From Acidobacteriota bacterium (GTDB taxonomy: Bacteria; Acidobacteriota; Blastocatellia; UBA7656): a DNA stretch of 64,000 bases. Each line of letters starts with the position of its first letter. Positions within the stretch are counted from its first letter, which is position 1. Under the pieces are notes generated by a model, which made no database searches, was not told the origin of the DNA, and saw nothing but the letters and a program-made list of their open reading frames with translations. This document shows, one piece after another, positions 54,138 to 62,920 of this stretch. The position numbers were made by a program, and so were the translations under genes. The DNA lies in NCBI GenBank assembly GCA_040754075.1, contig JBFMDH010000013.1, forward strand, positions 1-64,000. The letters run 5' to 3'.

Positions 54138-55211
54138 TTAAGTTTTGTATCGGACTTTTAAAGGTATTTCATAGCCTTGCAAAATCAGATTTTCGATTTT
54201 CAATGTCGCCGCCGCATGAAATTCCAACCCGTCATTTTCGCCTCGTTCAAGTTTTGCATATCCGGCAGCGGCAATCATTGCGGCATTATCAGTGGTTAAA
54301 ATCGGGCTGGGATAATAGACCGGAATTTCCCGGACGGCTTTTTTGATTGCCGCTCTTAACGCGCTATTACAAGCCACTCCCCCAGCCATAATGACGGATT
54401 TCGGTTGGTGGCGACGAACGGCTTCCACAACTCTTGAAATCAAGGAGCGAACCACTTTGTCCTGAAAACTCGCGATTAAATCGAGCATTTGCGGGGTTAC
54501 TTCATCAATTGATTGAACCGGCTTGATGGCATTTTCTTTTACATAACGAAGCACGGCGGTTTTTAATCCGCTGAAACTGAAATCAAGATGCGCAGTATGA
54601 AATCGCGGCAATGAGAAAACCAGTTCTGCGGCTTCAGGATTGCCGGATTTTGCCAGACGGTCAATCACCGGACCTCCCGGATAACCGAGTCCCAACAACT
54701 TCGCCACCTTATCATAAGCTTCGCCTGCTGCATCATCTCGGGTTCGACCGAGAACCGCGTATTGACCTTCACCTGGAATGTAGAAAAGCGTGGTGTGCCC
54801 GCCTGAGACAATCAGGGCAATTGCCGGATATGCGATTTTCGGGTTTTCAAAAATAACCGAATAGATATGGCCTTCGATGTGGTTGACCCCGACAATCGGC
54901 TTTTTCGCGACATACGCCAGCGATTTTGCATAACTGACGCCAACCAGTAAGGAACCGATTAAACCGGGCCCGCGGGTAACCGCGATACCATCAATTTCGC
55001 TTAACGAGACCTGCGATTCCCGAAGCGCTTCGGAAACCACATGCGAGATATTTTTCAGATGTTCGCGGGATGCCAATTCGGGAACCACCCCTCCAAATGG
55101 CGCATGAGTTTTAATCTGGGATGCGATGATATTCGATTTAATCGTTGTCCGGTTCTCGACGATTGCCGCGGCAGTTTCATCACAAGAACTCTCTATACCA
55201 AGAACTAACAT
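54138..55211 (-). CDS. tsaD: tRNA threonylcarbamoyladenosine synthase TsaD
   Basis: 357 residues from ATG 55211, which has AGGG close upstream; a GTG at 55229 is further out. ASKHA fold: [12 protein letters not shown], the metal-binding NHIEGHIYS (His pair) and VSGGHTTLF. It works with TsaB, TsaC and TsaE to make t6A in tRNAs that read ANN codons. First gene of the minus-strand tsaD, deaminase, rsmA run. Confidence 0.95.
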   Translation of the reverse strand: MLVLGIESSCDETAAAIVENRTTIKSNIIASQIKTHAPFGGVVPELASREHLKNISHVVSEALRESQVSLSEIDGIAVTRGPGLIGSLLVGVSYAKSLAYVAKKPIVGVNHIEGHIYSVIFENPKIAYPAIALIVSGGHTTLFYIPGEGQYAVLGRTRDDAAGEAYDKVAKLLGLGYPGGPVIDRLAKSGNPEAAELVFSLPRFHTAHLDFSFSGLKTAVLRYVKENAIKPVQSIDEVTPQMLDLIASFQDKVVRSLISRVVEAVRRHQPKSVIMAGGVACNSALRAAIKKAVREIPVYYPSPILTTDNAAMIAAAGYAKLERGENDGLEFHAAATLKIENLILQGYEIPLKVRYKT

Positions 55212-55254
55212 TACCCTGTCATTGTACACACTGGGGCACTATCAGCAAAGAATG

Positions 55255-55282
55255 TTGACAACTTCCATCAACGTGTTATGGT
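55255..55282 (+). promoter_or_regulatory. Promoter of the histidine kinase gene
   Basis: TTGACA at 55255-55260 and TATGGT at 55277-55282, spacer 16. Good sigma-70-type match, about 90 bases before the kinase ATG. Confidence 0.5.
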
Positions 55283-55375
55283 TGAGTTCCTCATATTCAA
55301 TTTAGCTGTTGGTGTCATTGTCAGGATAAATTTGGCTTTGCACTTCTACTTGTTTTATTTAAGGGGTGAACGACA

Positions 55376-56653
55376 ATGAATACCAAAGAAGCAGACCTGA
55401 ATGACATTCTCGCAAGGCTTGCCCGTTCAACCGCTATGTCGGAAGGTAAACAACGGGAAGCTTTAAAAGTAATCACCGAAACCGCTGCCAAAGCTCTGGA
55501 AGTTGATCGGGTCAATGTCTGGCTTTTTGATTCGTCCCGCACCAAAATTTCCTGTATCGAAGCCTATCAGGCAAGCAATCATCAACATACCCTCGGAGAG
55601 AAATTGCTGGCAAAAGATTACCCTATCTATTTTGAGGCGCTCAGGAATCTCCGTGTGATTAATGTGATTGATGCATTTAAAGATGACCGTACCAGGGAAT
55701 TGAAAGAGACCTACCTGAAACAACATCAGGTTACTACGATGCTGGATGCGCCGATTTATATTGCGGGGGAAATGACCGGCGTGGTTTGCCATGAACACAT
55801 TGGAAGAACCAGAGATTGGACCAGAGAAGAGATGAGTTTTGCCGGTTCGATTGCCGATTTGGTCTCCTTAACTCTCGAAACCGACAGGCGCATCCAGGCT
55901 GAACAACAGGCGCTGGTATTACAAGCCAAAATGCTGGAATCCCATCGCCTCGAAAGCCTGGGGTTATTAGCCAGCGGCGTCGCCCACGATTTCAATAACC
56001 TCTTACTCACCATCTCGACCAATGCAGAATTGATCAAACGAAATCTCTTCGATGCGGTTAAAATTCAATCCTATATTGCCGATATTGCGCTGGCATCCGA
56101 ACGCGCTTCGGAATTATGTAATCAGTTATTGACCTTTTCAGGAAAAGCCGAAATCCATTTGGGGTCAGTTAATTTAACCGAGGTGGTTTTTGAAACCATT
56201 CGTTTGTTAAAAGTTTCGATTCCGAAAAACATCAAAATAGAAACGAGATTGGACAGACAGATTCCGGTCGTGAACGCCGATGCCATTCAAATTCGCCAGA
56301 TAGTCTTAAATCTTTTAACCAATGCTTCGGAAGCGATAGGAGAAAACCCTGGAACCATCCGTATTCAAACCGGAACTGCATACTTTGATAAAGAGATTTT
56401 GGATGACGCCTATCACAATGGAAAAATTGACAGCGGGAAATATGTTTTTTTGGAGGTAGCTGATTCCGGTTGTGGAATGAACAGCGAAACCCAAAAGCTG
56501 ATGTTGGAACCCTTCTTTACGACAAAACCAACGGGACGCGGTCTGGGGATGGCAGTTACGCTCGGCATTATTCGCAAACATAACGGTGCCATTAAAATTT
56601 CAAGTGATGTCGGAAAGGGTGCAACCATTCGCGTGCTTCTGCCCTTGAGTTAG
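55376..56653 (+). CDS. GAF-domain sensor histidine kinase
   Basis: 425 residues, no membrane segment. GAF domain at about 20-170 (VDRVNVWLFD, MLDAPIYIAGEMTGVVCHEH), then a His-kinase domain with His204 in GVAHDFNNLL, N-box and G1/G2 boxes (ADSGCGMN, GRGLGMAVTLGI). The HDFNN form is the hybrid/NtrB-like subfamily. Cytoplasmic, so it senses a soluble signal. There is no response regulator gene next to it, so the partner is elsewhere. Confidence 0.9.
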   Translation: MNTKEADLNDILARLARSTAMSEGKQREALKVITETAAKALEVDRVNVWLFDSSRTKISCIEAYQASNHQHTLGEKLLAKDYPIYFEALRNLRVINVIDAFKDDRTRELKETYLKQHQVTTMLDAPIYIAGEMTGVVCHEHIGRTRDWTREEMSFAGSIADLVSLTLETDRRIQAEQQALVLQAKMLESHRLESLGLLASGVAHDFNNLLLTISTNAELIKRNLFDAVKIQSYIADIALASERASELCNQLLTFSGKAEIHLGSVNLTEVVFETIRLLKVSIPKNIKIETRLDRQIPVVNADAIQIRQIVLNLLTNASEAIGENPGTIRIQTGTAYFDKEILDDAYHNGKIDSGKYVFLEVADSGCGMNSETQKLMLEPFFTTKPTGRGLGMAVTLGIIRKHNGAIKISSDVGKGATIRVLLPLS

Positions 56654-56695
56654 ACTTCGATTTCCTTCATGGTTAGACTTCCAGAGGAGGAAATC

Positions 56696-57499
56696 GTGAA
56701 TCCAGAAGCAATGATTAAAACTATTGATAATCAAGAAATCTTATCCCGCATCGAAACGGCGTTAAACCATTCAACCGATGTTGCCCGCCAATTCATTAAT
56801 CAAAAATTGAATGTCCAATATAAAAGCGATTGGGACCCGGTGACCGAGGCTGACCACGAAGTCAATGCCATCCTGAAGGAAATACTTTTAAAGGATAATG
56901 AAGGCTGGTTATCGGAAGAGACCACAGACGATTTATCCCGCTTAGAAAAAGAACAGGTTTGGATTGTCGACCCGATTGATGGGACGCGGGAATTTGTCGA
57001 AGGCATTCCCGAATGGGCAATCTCTGTCGCCTACGTCGTCAATGGCGTACCGGTTGCCGGAGGCATCAGTAATCCTGCCAGTGCAGAAATGATTATTGGG
57101 TCAAAAGCTACAGGAGTTTTTTATAACGGAAACCCGGCATCCATCAGCAACAGGCAGTCACTGGATGGAGCAATTATTCTCGGCAGTCGCAGCGAAGCCA
57201 AACGCGGCGAATGGGATCGCTTTGAAAATGCTATTTTCCAAGTCCGTCATGTCGGTTCAGTGGCGTATAAACTCGGACTGGTTGCCGCCGGTATCGGTGA
57301 TGCAACCTGGACTCTGGTTCCCAAACACGAATGGGATGTCGCAGCCGGCGTTGCGCTGATTCGCGCGGCAGGCGGATTTGTTCGCGGGCTACAAAGCGAA
57401 AATATTGTTTTTAATTCAGTGAGTCCAAAACTCACGGGCTTGATTGCCGGCCCGGTGACTCTGAAAAAAGCGATTGAAGAAACCCTGGGGTTGGAATAA
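56696..57499 (+). CDS. Inositol monophosphatase/CysQ-family phosphatase
   Basis: 267 residues from GTG 56696, with AGAGGAGG 6 bases upstream; a longer frame from 56669 covers that site and is rejected. Lithium-sensitive phosphatase fold: EADHEVN, WIVDPIDGTREFVEG with the metal-binding Asp pair, and HEWDVAAGVALIRAAGG. Family members act on inositol phosphate, PAP (CysQ) or histidinol phosphate. Substrate is not resolved. It follows the kinase gene by 42 bases and may share its transcript. Confidence 0.86.
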   Translation: MNPEAMIKTIDNQEILSRIETALNHSTDVARQFINQKLNVQYKSDWDPVTEADHEVNAILKEILLKDNEGWLSEETTDDLSRLEKEQVWIVDPIDGTREFVEGIPEWAISVAYVVNGVPVAGGISNPASAEMIIGSKATGVFYNGNPASISNRQSLDGAIILGSRSEAKRGEWDRFENAIFQVRHVGSVAYKLGLVAAGIGDATWTLVPKHEWDVAAGVALIRAAGGFVRGLQSENIVFNSVSPKLTGLIAGPVTLKKAIEETLGLE

Positions 57500-57825
57500 A
57501 GCGATTATTCGAGAATGAAAGCGGATGAGCCGGAATTAAAATTTTTCCGACTTTTTCAGACACTCAGCTATCTTACAAACGAATACAACATCCAACACCA
57601 ATTGATGTAAAAGTTGTTTGCTTGTAAAGCAGTACGTTTGTCCTCCAGTGAACGAATTGCGAATCGTTCACCTTAGCTGGGGTTGCGAAATACCTGGGTC
57701 ACCATCCGCACTCGCCCATCAACTAAGCAACCTCAGCATTATTTTTTCATGCGCAATTGGTTTAAAATTTATTTCCCTCACATTAATTTTCAGGCAATCC
57801 ATTTTGCCTCGACACGAGGTGTCCG
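57500..57825. other. Intergenic region, 326 bases, with a hairpin
   Basis: No supported gene. The most notable part is GTGAACGA (57648-57655) and TCGTTCAC (57664-57671), a perfect 8-bp stem, flanked by CCAG and CTGG that could lengthen it. It lies 155 bases before YceI and has no T-run, so it may be an mRNA leader structure or a binding site. The remainder is the YceI upstream region. Confidence 0.45.
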
Positions 57826-58557
57826 ATGATTAATAGACGACGATTTTATTTTTTCTTTCTGGCTTGCGCGTTTTTCATTGCGTTCACTCTCCCGGAAACG
57901 CAGGTAGCATCTGATGTCAATTCAAACCGGAATCCGGTTACATCTGACAGCTATTCATTGAATGGAAATGAAAGTCCTGCAAGTCAACCATCTGACCCAA
58001 CCCTTTCAGCCGTGGTTCGCTATAAACTCGATGCCGGTCAAAGTCGATTTATTGTTCGCGCATTAGTCGGCGGGTTGCTTTCAACCTTTGGGCATAATCA
58101 CACCATTGGTATCCGTGATTTTTCAGGCGATGCGACCTTAACACCGGATTCGATTACGCCCGCCTCACTGCAAATGACCATCAAGTCCGATTCTATCACT
58201 GTTCTCGATAAAGTCTCCGCCAGTGACAAACAGGAGATTGAAACTAAAATGCGCAATGAGGTTTTAGAAACCGGCACCTATCCGACAATCACCTTCAAGA
58301 GCACCAACGTCAGCGCCACCAAAACCGCCGAGGGGCATTATGACCTGCAAATCTGGGGCGATGTCTCGCTTCACGGCGTAACCAAAAGCATCTGGTTCAA
58401 AGGGCAAATGAGTTTGACCGGCAATTCATTGCGGGCACGCGGCGAGTTTGCTTTGAGACAAAGCGAATTCAAAATCAAACCGGTATCGGTTGCCGGGGGA
58501 ACCATCAAGGTCAAGGATGAGTTGAAATTTTCCTTCGATATGGTTGGAGTTAAATAA
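57826..58557 (+). CDS. YceI-family exported protein
   Basis: 243 residues. Signal peptide (about 5-25), a Ser/Asn-rich linker, then the YceI lipocalin-like fold: YKLDAGQSRFIVRALVGG, FGHNHTIGIRDFSGD, and MRNEVLETGTYPTITFKST, SLHGVTKSIWF. YceI binds isoprenoid chains in the periplasm. The fold is complete and in frame; a linker of about 45 residues precedes it. Confidence 0.88.
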   Translation: MINRRRFYFFFLACAFFIAFTLPETQVASDVNSNRNPVTSDSYSLNGNESPASQPSDPTLSAVVRYKLDAGQSRFIVRALVGGLLSTFGHNHTIGIRDFSGDATLTPDSITPASLQMTIKSDSITVLDKVSASDKQEIETKMRNEVLETGTYPTITFKSTNVSATKTAEGHYDLQIWGDVSLHGVTKSIWFKGQMSLTGNSLRARGEFALRQSEFKIKPVSVAGGTIKVKDELKFSFDMVGVK

Positions 58558-58570
58558 AAATTCTACTGGT

Positions 58571-59347
58571 TTATTCGCCACGGGCAATTCGACCGAGTGC
58601 GCCGCTTGGATGCCACTGAGCATATTGTTCGCGAGTCAACCCTTTATGCGTTTCGAGAGAAACCGATAATCCGCACAGGACAAAAATTTTGGCGAGGATG
58701 CTGGCGCGCGGAACTAAATTCAACGTGCCACCTTCATTTTCAACCCCGGCGTTTAAAACGACGGTTGACAGTTTAGCGAGATGCGATTCGGGTTGCCCCG
58801 ATACACAGATAATTTTCACGCCAAACTCTTTCAGGACTTCAACGGCATGTATTAGTTCAGGGGTTTCACCGCTATTTGAAATCGCAATTAACACGTCCTC
58901 TTTACGTACCTGCCCGGCTGAACCATGCACACATTCGGTGGCGTGTAAAAAATAGGCGGGGGTTCCGGTGCTTGAAAGTAATGAGGCGGCATACCGCGCG
59001 ACATGTTCGGATTTCCCGATTCCCGTAACGTGTACGCGCCCCCCAAAGGTTTCCTGATGGAGAATTAACTCCGCAGCTGTTTCAATGGAAACGAACTCTG
59101 CGCGGGTTCGCAATGCGGTCAGTTCATCAACCGCAAGGGTAAAAAAATTTTCAACTTCCAATGCCGCCCTGGATTGGTGATTTACCGCGGTAGTCTCAGA
59201 CAATTCCGACACCCCATTGGCAGTTTGCGGATGATTGTCTTCCGGTTGTTTGGCTATATCCTGGCTGTTTGTCAAACTGGTAGCTCTTTCGGTATCGTTG
59301 GAAACAATTACTGCTGCCAACCCTTTTCCCTCGCGCCTAATTGTCAT
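58571..59347 (-). CDS. SIS-domain sugar isomerase, arabinose-5-phosphate isomerase-like
   Basis: 258 residues. SIS fold: VHVTGIGKSEHVARYAASLLSSTGTPAYFLH, AISNSGETPELIHAVEVL, and the C-terminal catalytic-type HPSGALGRIARG, as in KdsD/KpsF. It lacks the two CBS domains normally following the SIS domain (328 residues in KdsD) and instead has an extra N-terminal part of about 75 residues rich in polar residues. Product would be D-arabinose 5-phosphate for KDO, by homology. Converges with YceI. Confidence 0.85.
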   Translation of the reverse strand: MTIRREGKGLAAVIVSNDTERATSLTNSQDIAKQPEDNHPQTANGVSELSETTAVNHQSRAALEVENFFTLAVDELTALRTRAEFVSIETAAELILHQETFGGRVHVTGIGKSEHVARYAASLLSSTGTPAYFLHATECVHGSAGQVRKEDVLIAISNSGETPELIHAVEVLKEFGVKIICVSGQPESHLAKLSTVVLNAGVENEGGTLNLVPRASILAKIFVLCGLSVSLETHKGLTREQYAQWHPSGALGRIARGE

Positions 59348-59498
59348 TTAATGGTTCCCAAAACGAATTTGATTGATAGTTATATTGCTCGCACTATCAA
59401 AGAGTCAAGTTCATAACTTATTGTCCTTGCGGGCACCCATTTTCATAATGCGGTCAAATAACTATCAGCCAAATTCAAACCTGGCTCCAACTGAAAAC

Positions 59499-60635
59499 CT
59501 ATGGAGCAATCGCCAGCACCCTGACAGGGCTTCCCGACCCGCCTTCAATTGGTAAAGCGCCGACAAAAATCACCGCTCCACGCGCCGGTAATTTATCGAG
59601 ATTGGTCAGGTTTTCGAGGTGATAGAGTCCGCTTCCGTGAGAAATTTTATGCCCTTGAAAATTTTTTGAAGGACCGTAATCAATCGATAGCGTGTCGATT
59701 CCGAGTCCGACAATTTTAGGGTTGCGCAAAAGGTATTGAATGGCTTCTTCGGAAAAACCTGGAAAATGCATAACTCCGTTGGCATCGACGTTGCGGTATT
59801 TTTCAATATCATTGAATCGTTTGTCCCAACCGGTCAGCAGTAAAATAATCGCGCCTTCGGGAATCGCCCCGCCTTTTTCAAACTCCTGAATATCGGTTGC
59901 CGAGAGTTGATAATCGGGATTGGTTTCGACCTTTGAACGCGCGTCTATCACCACTGCCGGGGCAATAAATTTTTTAACCTTTATTCGCTCAACCGTTTCT
60001 TTCCAAACAATGAAATGACCGGGCGCATCCAGATGGGTTCCGAAATGTTCGGGCAGGCGAATTGCTCCACTGGCATACCCGTCTTTTTTAATGTCCGAAA
60101 GTTTTTCGTAACGATATAAATCTTTTTCGCCGCTAAAAGCAGGGGTTTTATCGCCGAGCAATTGGGTCAAATCGAGGATTTGCGCCTGACCTTTTAAAGC
60201 TCTTTCCAATAGCCCTTCCCCTGCGGTTGGCGCAGGTTTCGTTTCTTCGACAATCGGTTTCTCGCCGTTTTCATTGCGGATTGGAAAACTGCGAATATAG
60301 CGAACCAGATTTTTAACCTGTCCGGGATTGAGCGTTAATTTAAACGATGGCATTCCCCCTCGACCTTTGGTTATCGAAGCAATGAATCGCGCATCGGTTT
60401 TCCCTTTATGAAATGCCGGGTTGGTAAAATCAGGAACCCCATTTCCCCCCTTCCCGTCCGGTTTATGACAGATTGAACATTTCTTTAAAAAATCTGCGCT
60501 TGCCGCCACTTCATCATACGGTGAAGCGGTTGGCGAAGTCTTTTTCGATTTACTTTGCGTGGCAAACACCACGGTAACGACACCCATAAAAAACAGCAGC
60601 AACAAGGTTGTAACTTTCAATTTTCTAAACTGCAT
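59499..60635 (-). CDS. Exported cytochrome c - cyclase family fusion
   Basis: 378 residues, AGAGGTG before the ATG. Signal peptide (about 8-25), then a small class I-type cytochrome c domain with haem motif CSICH (53-57) and a probable axial Met95 (RGGMPSF). A Pro-rich linker (120-140) leads to a cyclase/kynurenine-formamidase-like domain with the metal motif HFGTHLDAPGH (His197, His201, Asp203, His207). Both domains look intact. It lies 14 bases after selB on the same strand, so they are co-transcribed. Substrate and the role of the haem are unknown. Confidence 0.85.
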   Translation of the reverse strand: MQFRKLKVTTLLLLFFMGVVTVVFATQSKSKKTSPTASPYDEVAASADFLKKCSICHKPDGKGGNGVPDFTNPAFHKGKTDARFIASITKGRGGMPSFKLTLNPGQVKNLVRYIRSFPIRNENGEKPIVEETKPAPTAGEGLLERALKGQAQILDLTQLLGDKTPAFSGEKDLYRYEKLSDIKKDGYASGAIRLPEHFGTHLDAPGHFIVWKETVERIKVKKFIAPAVVIDARSKVETNPDYQLSATDIQEFEKGGAIPEGAIILLLTGWDKRFNDIEKYRNVDANGVMHFPGFSEEAIQYLLRNPKIVGLGIDTLSIDYGPSKNFQGHKISHGSGLYHLENLTNLDKLPARGAVIFVGALPIEGGSGSPVRVLAIAP

Positions 60636-60649
60636 AACACCTCTTTGAT

Positions 60650-62623
60650 TTATAAAATTTCTCTCTCATTTCCGAGTCGACGGGTGACGCGCTCTCGATC
60701 CAGAAATTCAAGCAGGGGTATAGCATGTTTTCGTGATATTCCTCCGGTTATCTCTTTAAATGCGGCGACATCAATTTTTGTGCTTTTGGTTTTATATTCC
60801 CGAATCCGATTTTTCAAGTCTTCGATGATTTCCGAATGAAAGACAAAATCATCTATCCGAATCAAGCGTTTTTCAGCAAGCAGCAAGTTATATAATTTGC
60901 GCGCCAGGTTGGTTTGAATTTTCAATTGACCGGCAATTTCATCAAACGATGAGGCTTGAAATCCTGCCGCTTTGATTGCCATTTCAAGTTTATTTTTAAT
61001 CTCGCTGTCGGCGTTTGAAAGCGTTAGTTTATGCGATGATAAGCGTAAAACCTCGCGTTCAGCAGTGACTTTCCCTTGTTCGGATAAAAAGCCAATTACT
61101 GCGCGAAAAATTTCCGGTTGCAATTTTCCGAATAATTTTTCGCGAACCTCTTCACGTCCCATACCAAGCGATAAGGGTTCGCGTTTATGATGGGTTTCAA
61201 GTAAAGCGATGACCTGAGCAGCCAATTGTTCATAGTTGGTTTTGGAAATAAAAATTAAAGGTAAGGCAGAGACCTCGATGATTTGCTGCTTGTTTTTCAA
61301 CTCGCTTATCGATTCAAGGATTTGTTTATTGGTCGCGCCGGTTTTTGCTGCAATTTCACCAAAGGTCATTGCCTGTTCGCCTGCCATTTCAATAAAGGTG
61401 GCGATTTGTTCGGCAACACTCGTGGCATTTTCCAACTTAATTAAATGGTTTCGCGCCTGTGCATCATGTAATCGGTGCTTTTGTGGTAAAGCGTCTAAAA
61501 TCACCCCTCCACCAATGGTAATCTGGGGCGAATAACTGCGAATGATGAAGCGGTCTCCGGGCAGTGCGGCAATCGGTTCTTCAAGCCGCAATTGAGCGAA
61601 ATCACTTTTATTGGGTTCAAGGGCAAATTGTGGCTTATAGTTTTGCCAATTCGATTCTTCATCACGAGTTTCAGAAATCGGCGCAACCGATGAAGGATTT
61701 TTTATGAAATACACCCGCGCCATCACCTCTGCGGTTCCATGATGCAAGCGCACCCGCGCGCGGTGTGAGAGCGGTCTTGGGGCGCTGGCGAGCAAATTCA
61801 ATTTGACATCCAACATCGAAGACGATTGCAAACGATTCGCCAGGGTCAAGACATTTCCACGTTCGGCATGTTCGAGGTTGACGCCTTGCAAATTGACCGC
61901 CGTTCGTTGACCCGCTGAGGCAATATCGGTGTCTGCTCCATGTACCTGTAAATTGCGGATTCGGGTTTTTTCGCCAATCGGTAAAATCTCAATCTCATCT
62001 CCAACTTTGAATTCACCGGCAACCAGTGTACCGGTGACCACGGTTCCATAACCTTTAACCGTAAACGCGCGATCTATCGGCAATCTCGGAGTCGCCGAGG
62101 TATTTTTCGGTTGACTAGTTTTTGCCAAATCAAGCAACGCAGTTTTCAATTTATCGATTCCTGCGCCAGTTCGTGAACTGACGGAAATGATGGGCGAACT
62201 TTCAAGAAAAGACCCTTTGACATAATCTTCCACCTCGGCGCGGGCGAGTTCCAGCAACTCTTCATCAACCATATCGGCTTTGGTTAAAACGACCAGTCCG
62301 GTTTTGATTTTTAATAATTTGCAAATATCAAAATGCTCGCGGGTCTGTGGCATCACCGATTCGTCTGCGGCAATCACCAGCATCACCATATCCAATCCGT
62401 GTGCCCCGGCAAGCATATTTTTAACGAACCGTTCATGACCCGGCACATCGACAAACCCGAATTGATAATCATCCAAATGCAGGTCGGCAAATCCTATATC
62501 AATGGTGATGCCGCGCTGCTTTTCTTCTTTCAAACGGTCTGCATCAATCCCGGTTAAAGCTTTTACGAGAGCGGTTTTTCCGTGGTCAATATGTCCGGCT
62601 GTTCCGATGATAATGTGTTTCAT
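60650..62623 (-). CDS. selB: Selenocysteine-specific elongation factor
   Basis: 657 residues. EF-Tu-like GTPase with G1 [11 protein letters not shown]3 DVPGHE, G4 TKAD, followed by EF-Tu-like beta domains and C-terminal winged-helix domains ([14 protein letters not shown]...) that bind SECIS RNA. It carries Sec-tRNA to UGA codons with a SECIS element. The organism should therefore make selenoproteins; selA, selD and selC are not in this window, and no in-frame TGA selenoprotein was recognised here. Co-transcribed with the fusion gene downstream. Confidence 0.92.
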   Translation of the reverse strand: MKHIIIGTAGHIDHGKTALVKALTGIDADRLKEEKQRGITIDIGFADLHLDDYQFGFVDVPGHERFVKNMLAGAHGLDMVMLVIAADESVMPQTREHFDICKLLKIKTGLVVLTKADMVDEELLELARAEVEDYVKGSFLESSPIISVSSRTGAGIDKLKTALLDLAKTSQPKNTSATPRLPIDRAFTVKGYGTVVTGTLVAGEFKVGDEIEILPIGEKTRIRNLQVHGADTDIASAGQRTAVNLQGVNLEHAERGNVLTLANRLQSSSMLDVKLNLLASAPRPLSHRARVRLHHGTAEVMARVYFIKNPSSVAPISETRDEESNWQNYKPQFALEPNKSDFAQLRLEEPIAALPGDRFIIRSYSPQITIGGGVILDALPQKHRLHDAQARNHLIKLENATSVAEQIATFIEMAGEQAMTFGEIAAKTGATNKQILESISELKNKQQIIEVSALPLIFISKTNYEQLAAQVIALLETHHKREPLSLGMGREEVREKLFGKLQPEIFRAVIGFLSEQGKVTAEREVLRLSSHKLTLSNADSEIKNKLEMAIKAAGFQASSFDEIAGQLKIQTNLARKLYNLLLAEKRLIRIDDFVFHSEIIEDLKNRIREYKTKSTKIDVAAFKEITGGISRKHAIPLLEFLDRERVTRRLGNEREIL

Positions 62624-62761
62624 AATGATTAATCAGGTCACGCGCTGAACCTGTTTCTCATCATATCCCAGAACCATTTGTTTGTTGTAGTAGAGGAGAA
62701 AATTTTTGTCGCCATCGGTCATTGCGATTAATTGACTTGCCCTAATTTTAAGCCGGTTTTC

Positions 62762-62791
62762 TTGCAATTTATTGGGTTTTCTAGCTATACT
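62762..62791 (+). promoter_or_regulatory. Candidate promoter of the zinc-ribbon/FHA gene
   Basis: TTGCAA at 62762-62767 and TATACT at 62786-62791, spacer 18, in the 297-base gap between selB and the FHA gene. The rest of the gap shows no gene or clear structure. It would give a leader of about 125 bases. Confidence 0.45.
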
Positions 62792-62920
62792 CGCCCCTGA
62801 TGTTAGGTTGTGAATGAATCGATTTTATCAGCATTTGAATTTTTCCATCAAAATCGGATAGCCTTTAATAAGGCGCAACAGAAGAGGATTTCAAATATTA
62901 ATTGTGGAACCCGATAGCTT

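Noticed and set aside
57618-57833. Short plus-strand frame before YceI
   Set aside because: No ribosome-binding site, odd composition, and it runs into the YceI start; treated as intergenic.
62624-62920. tRNA-Sec (selC) next to selB
   Set aside because: The gap has a promoter-like pair but no long acceptor arm or TTCGA loop.
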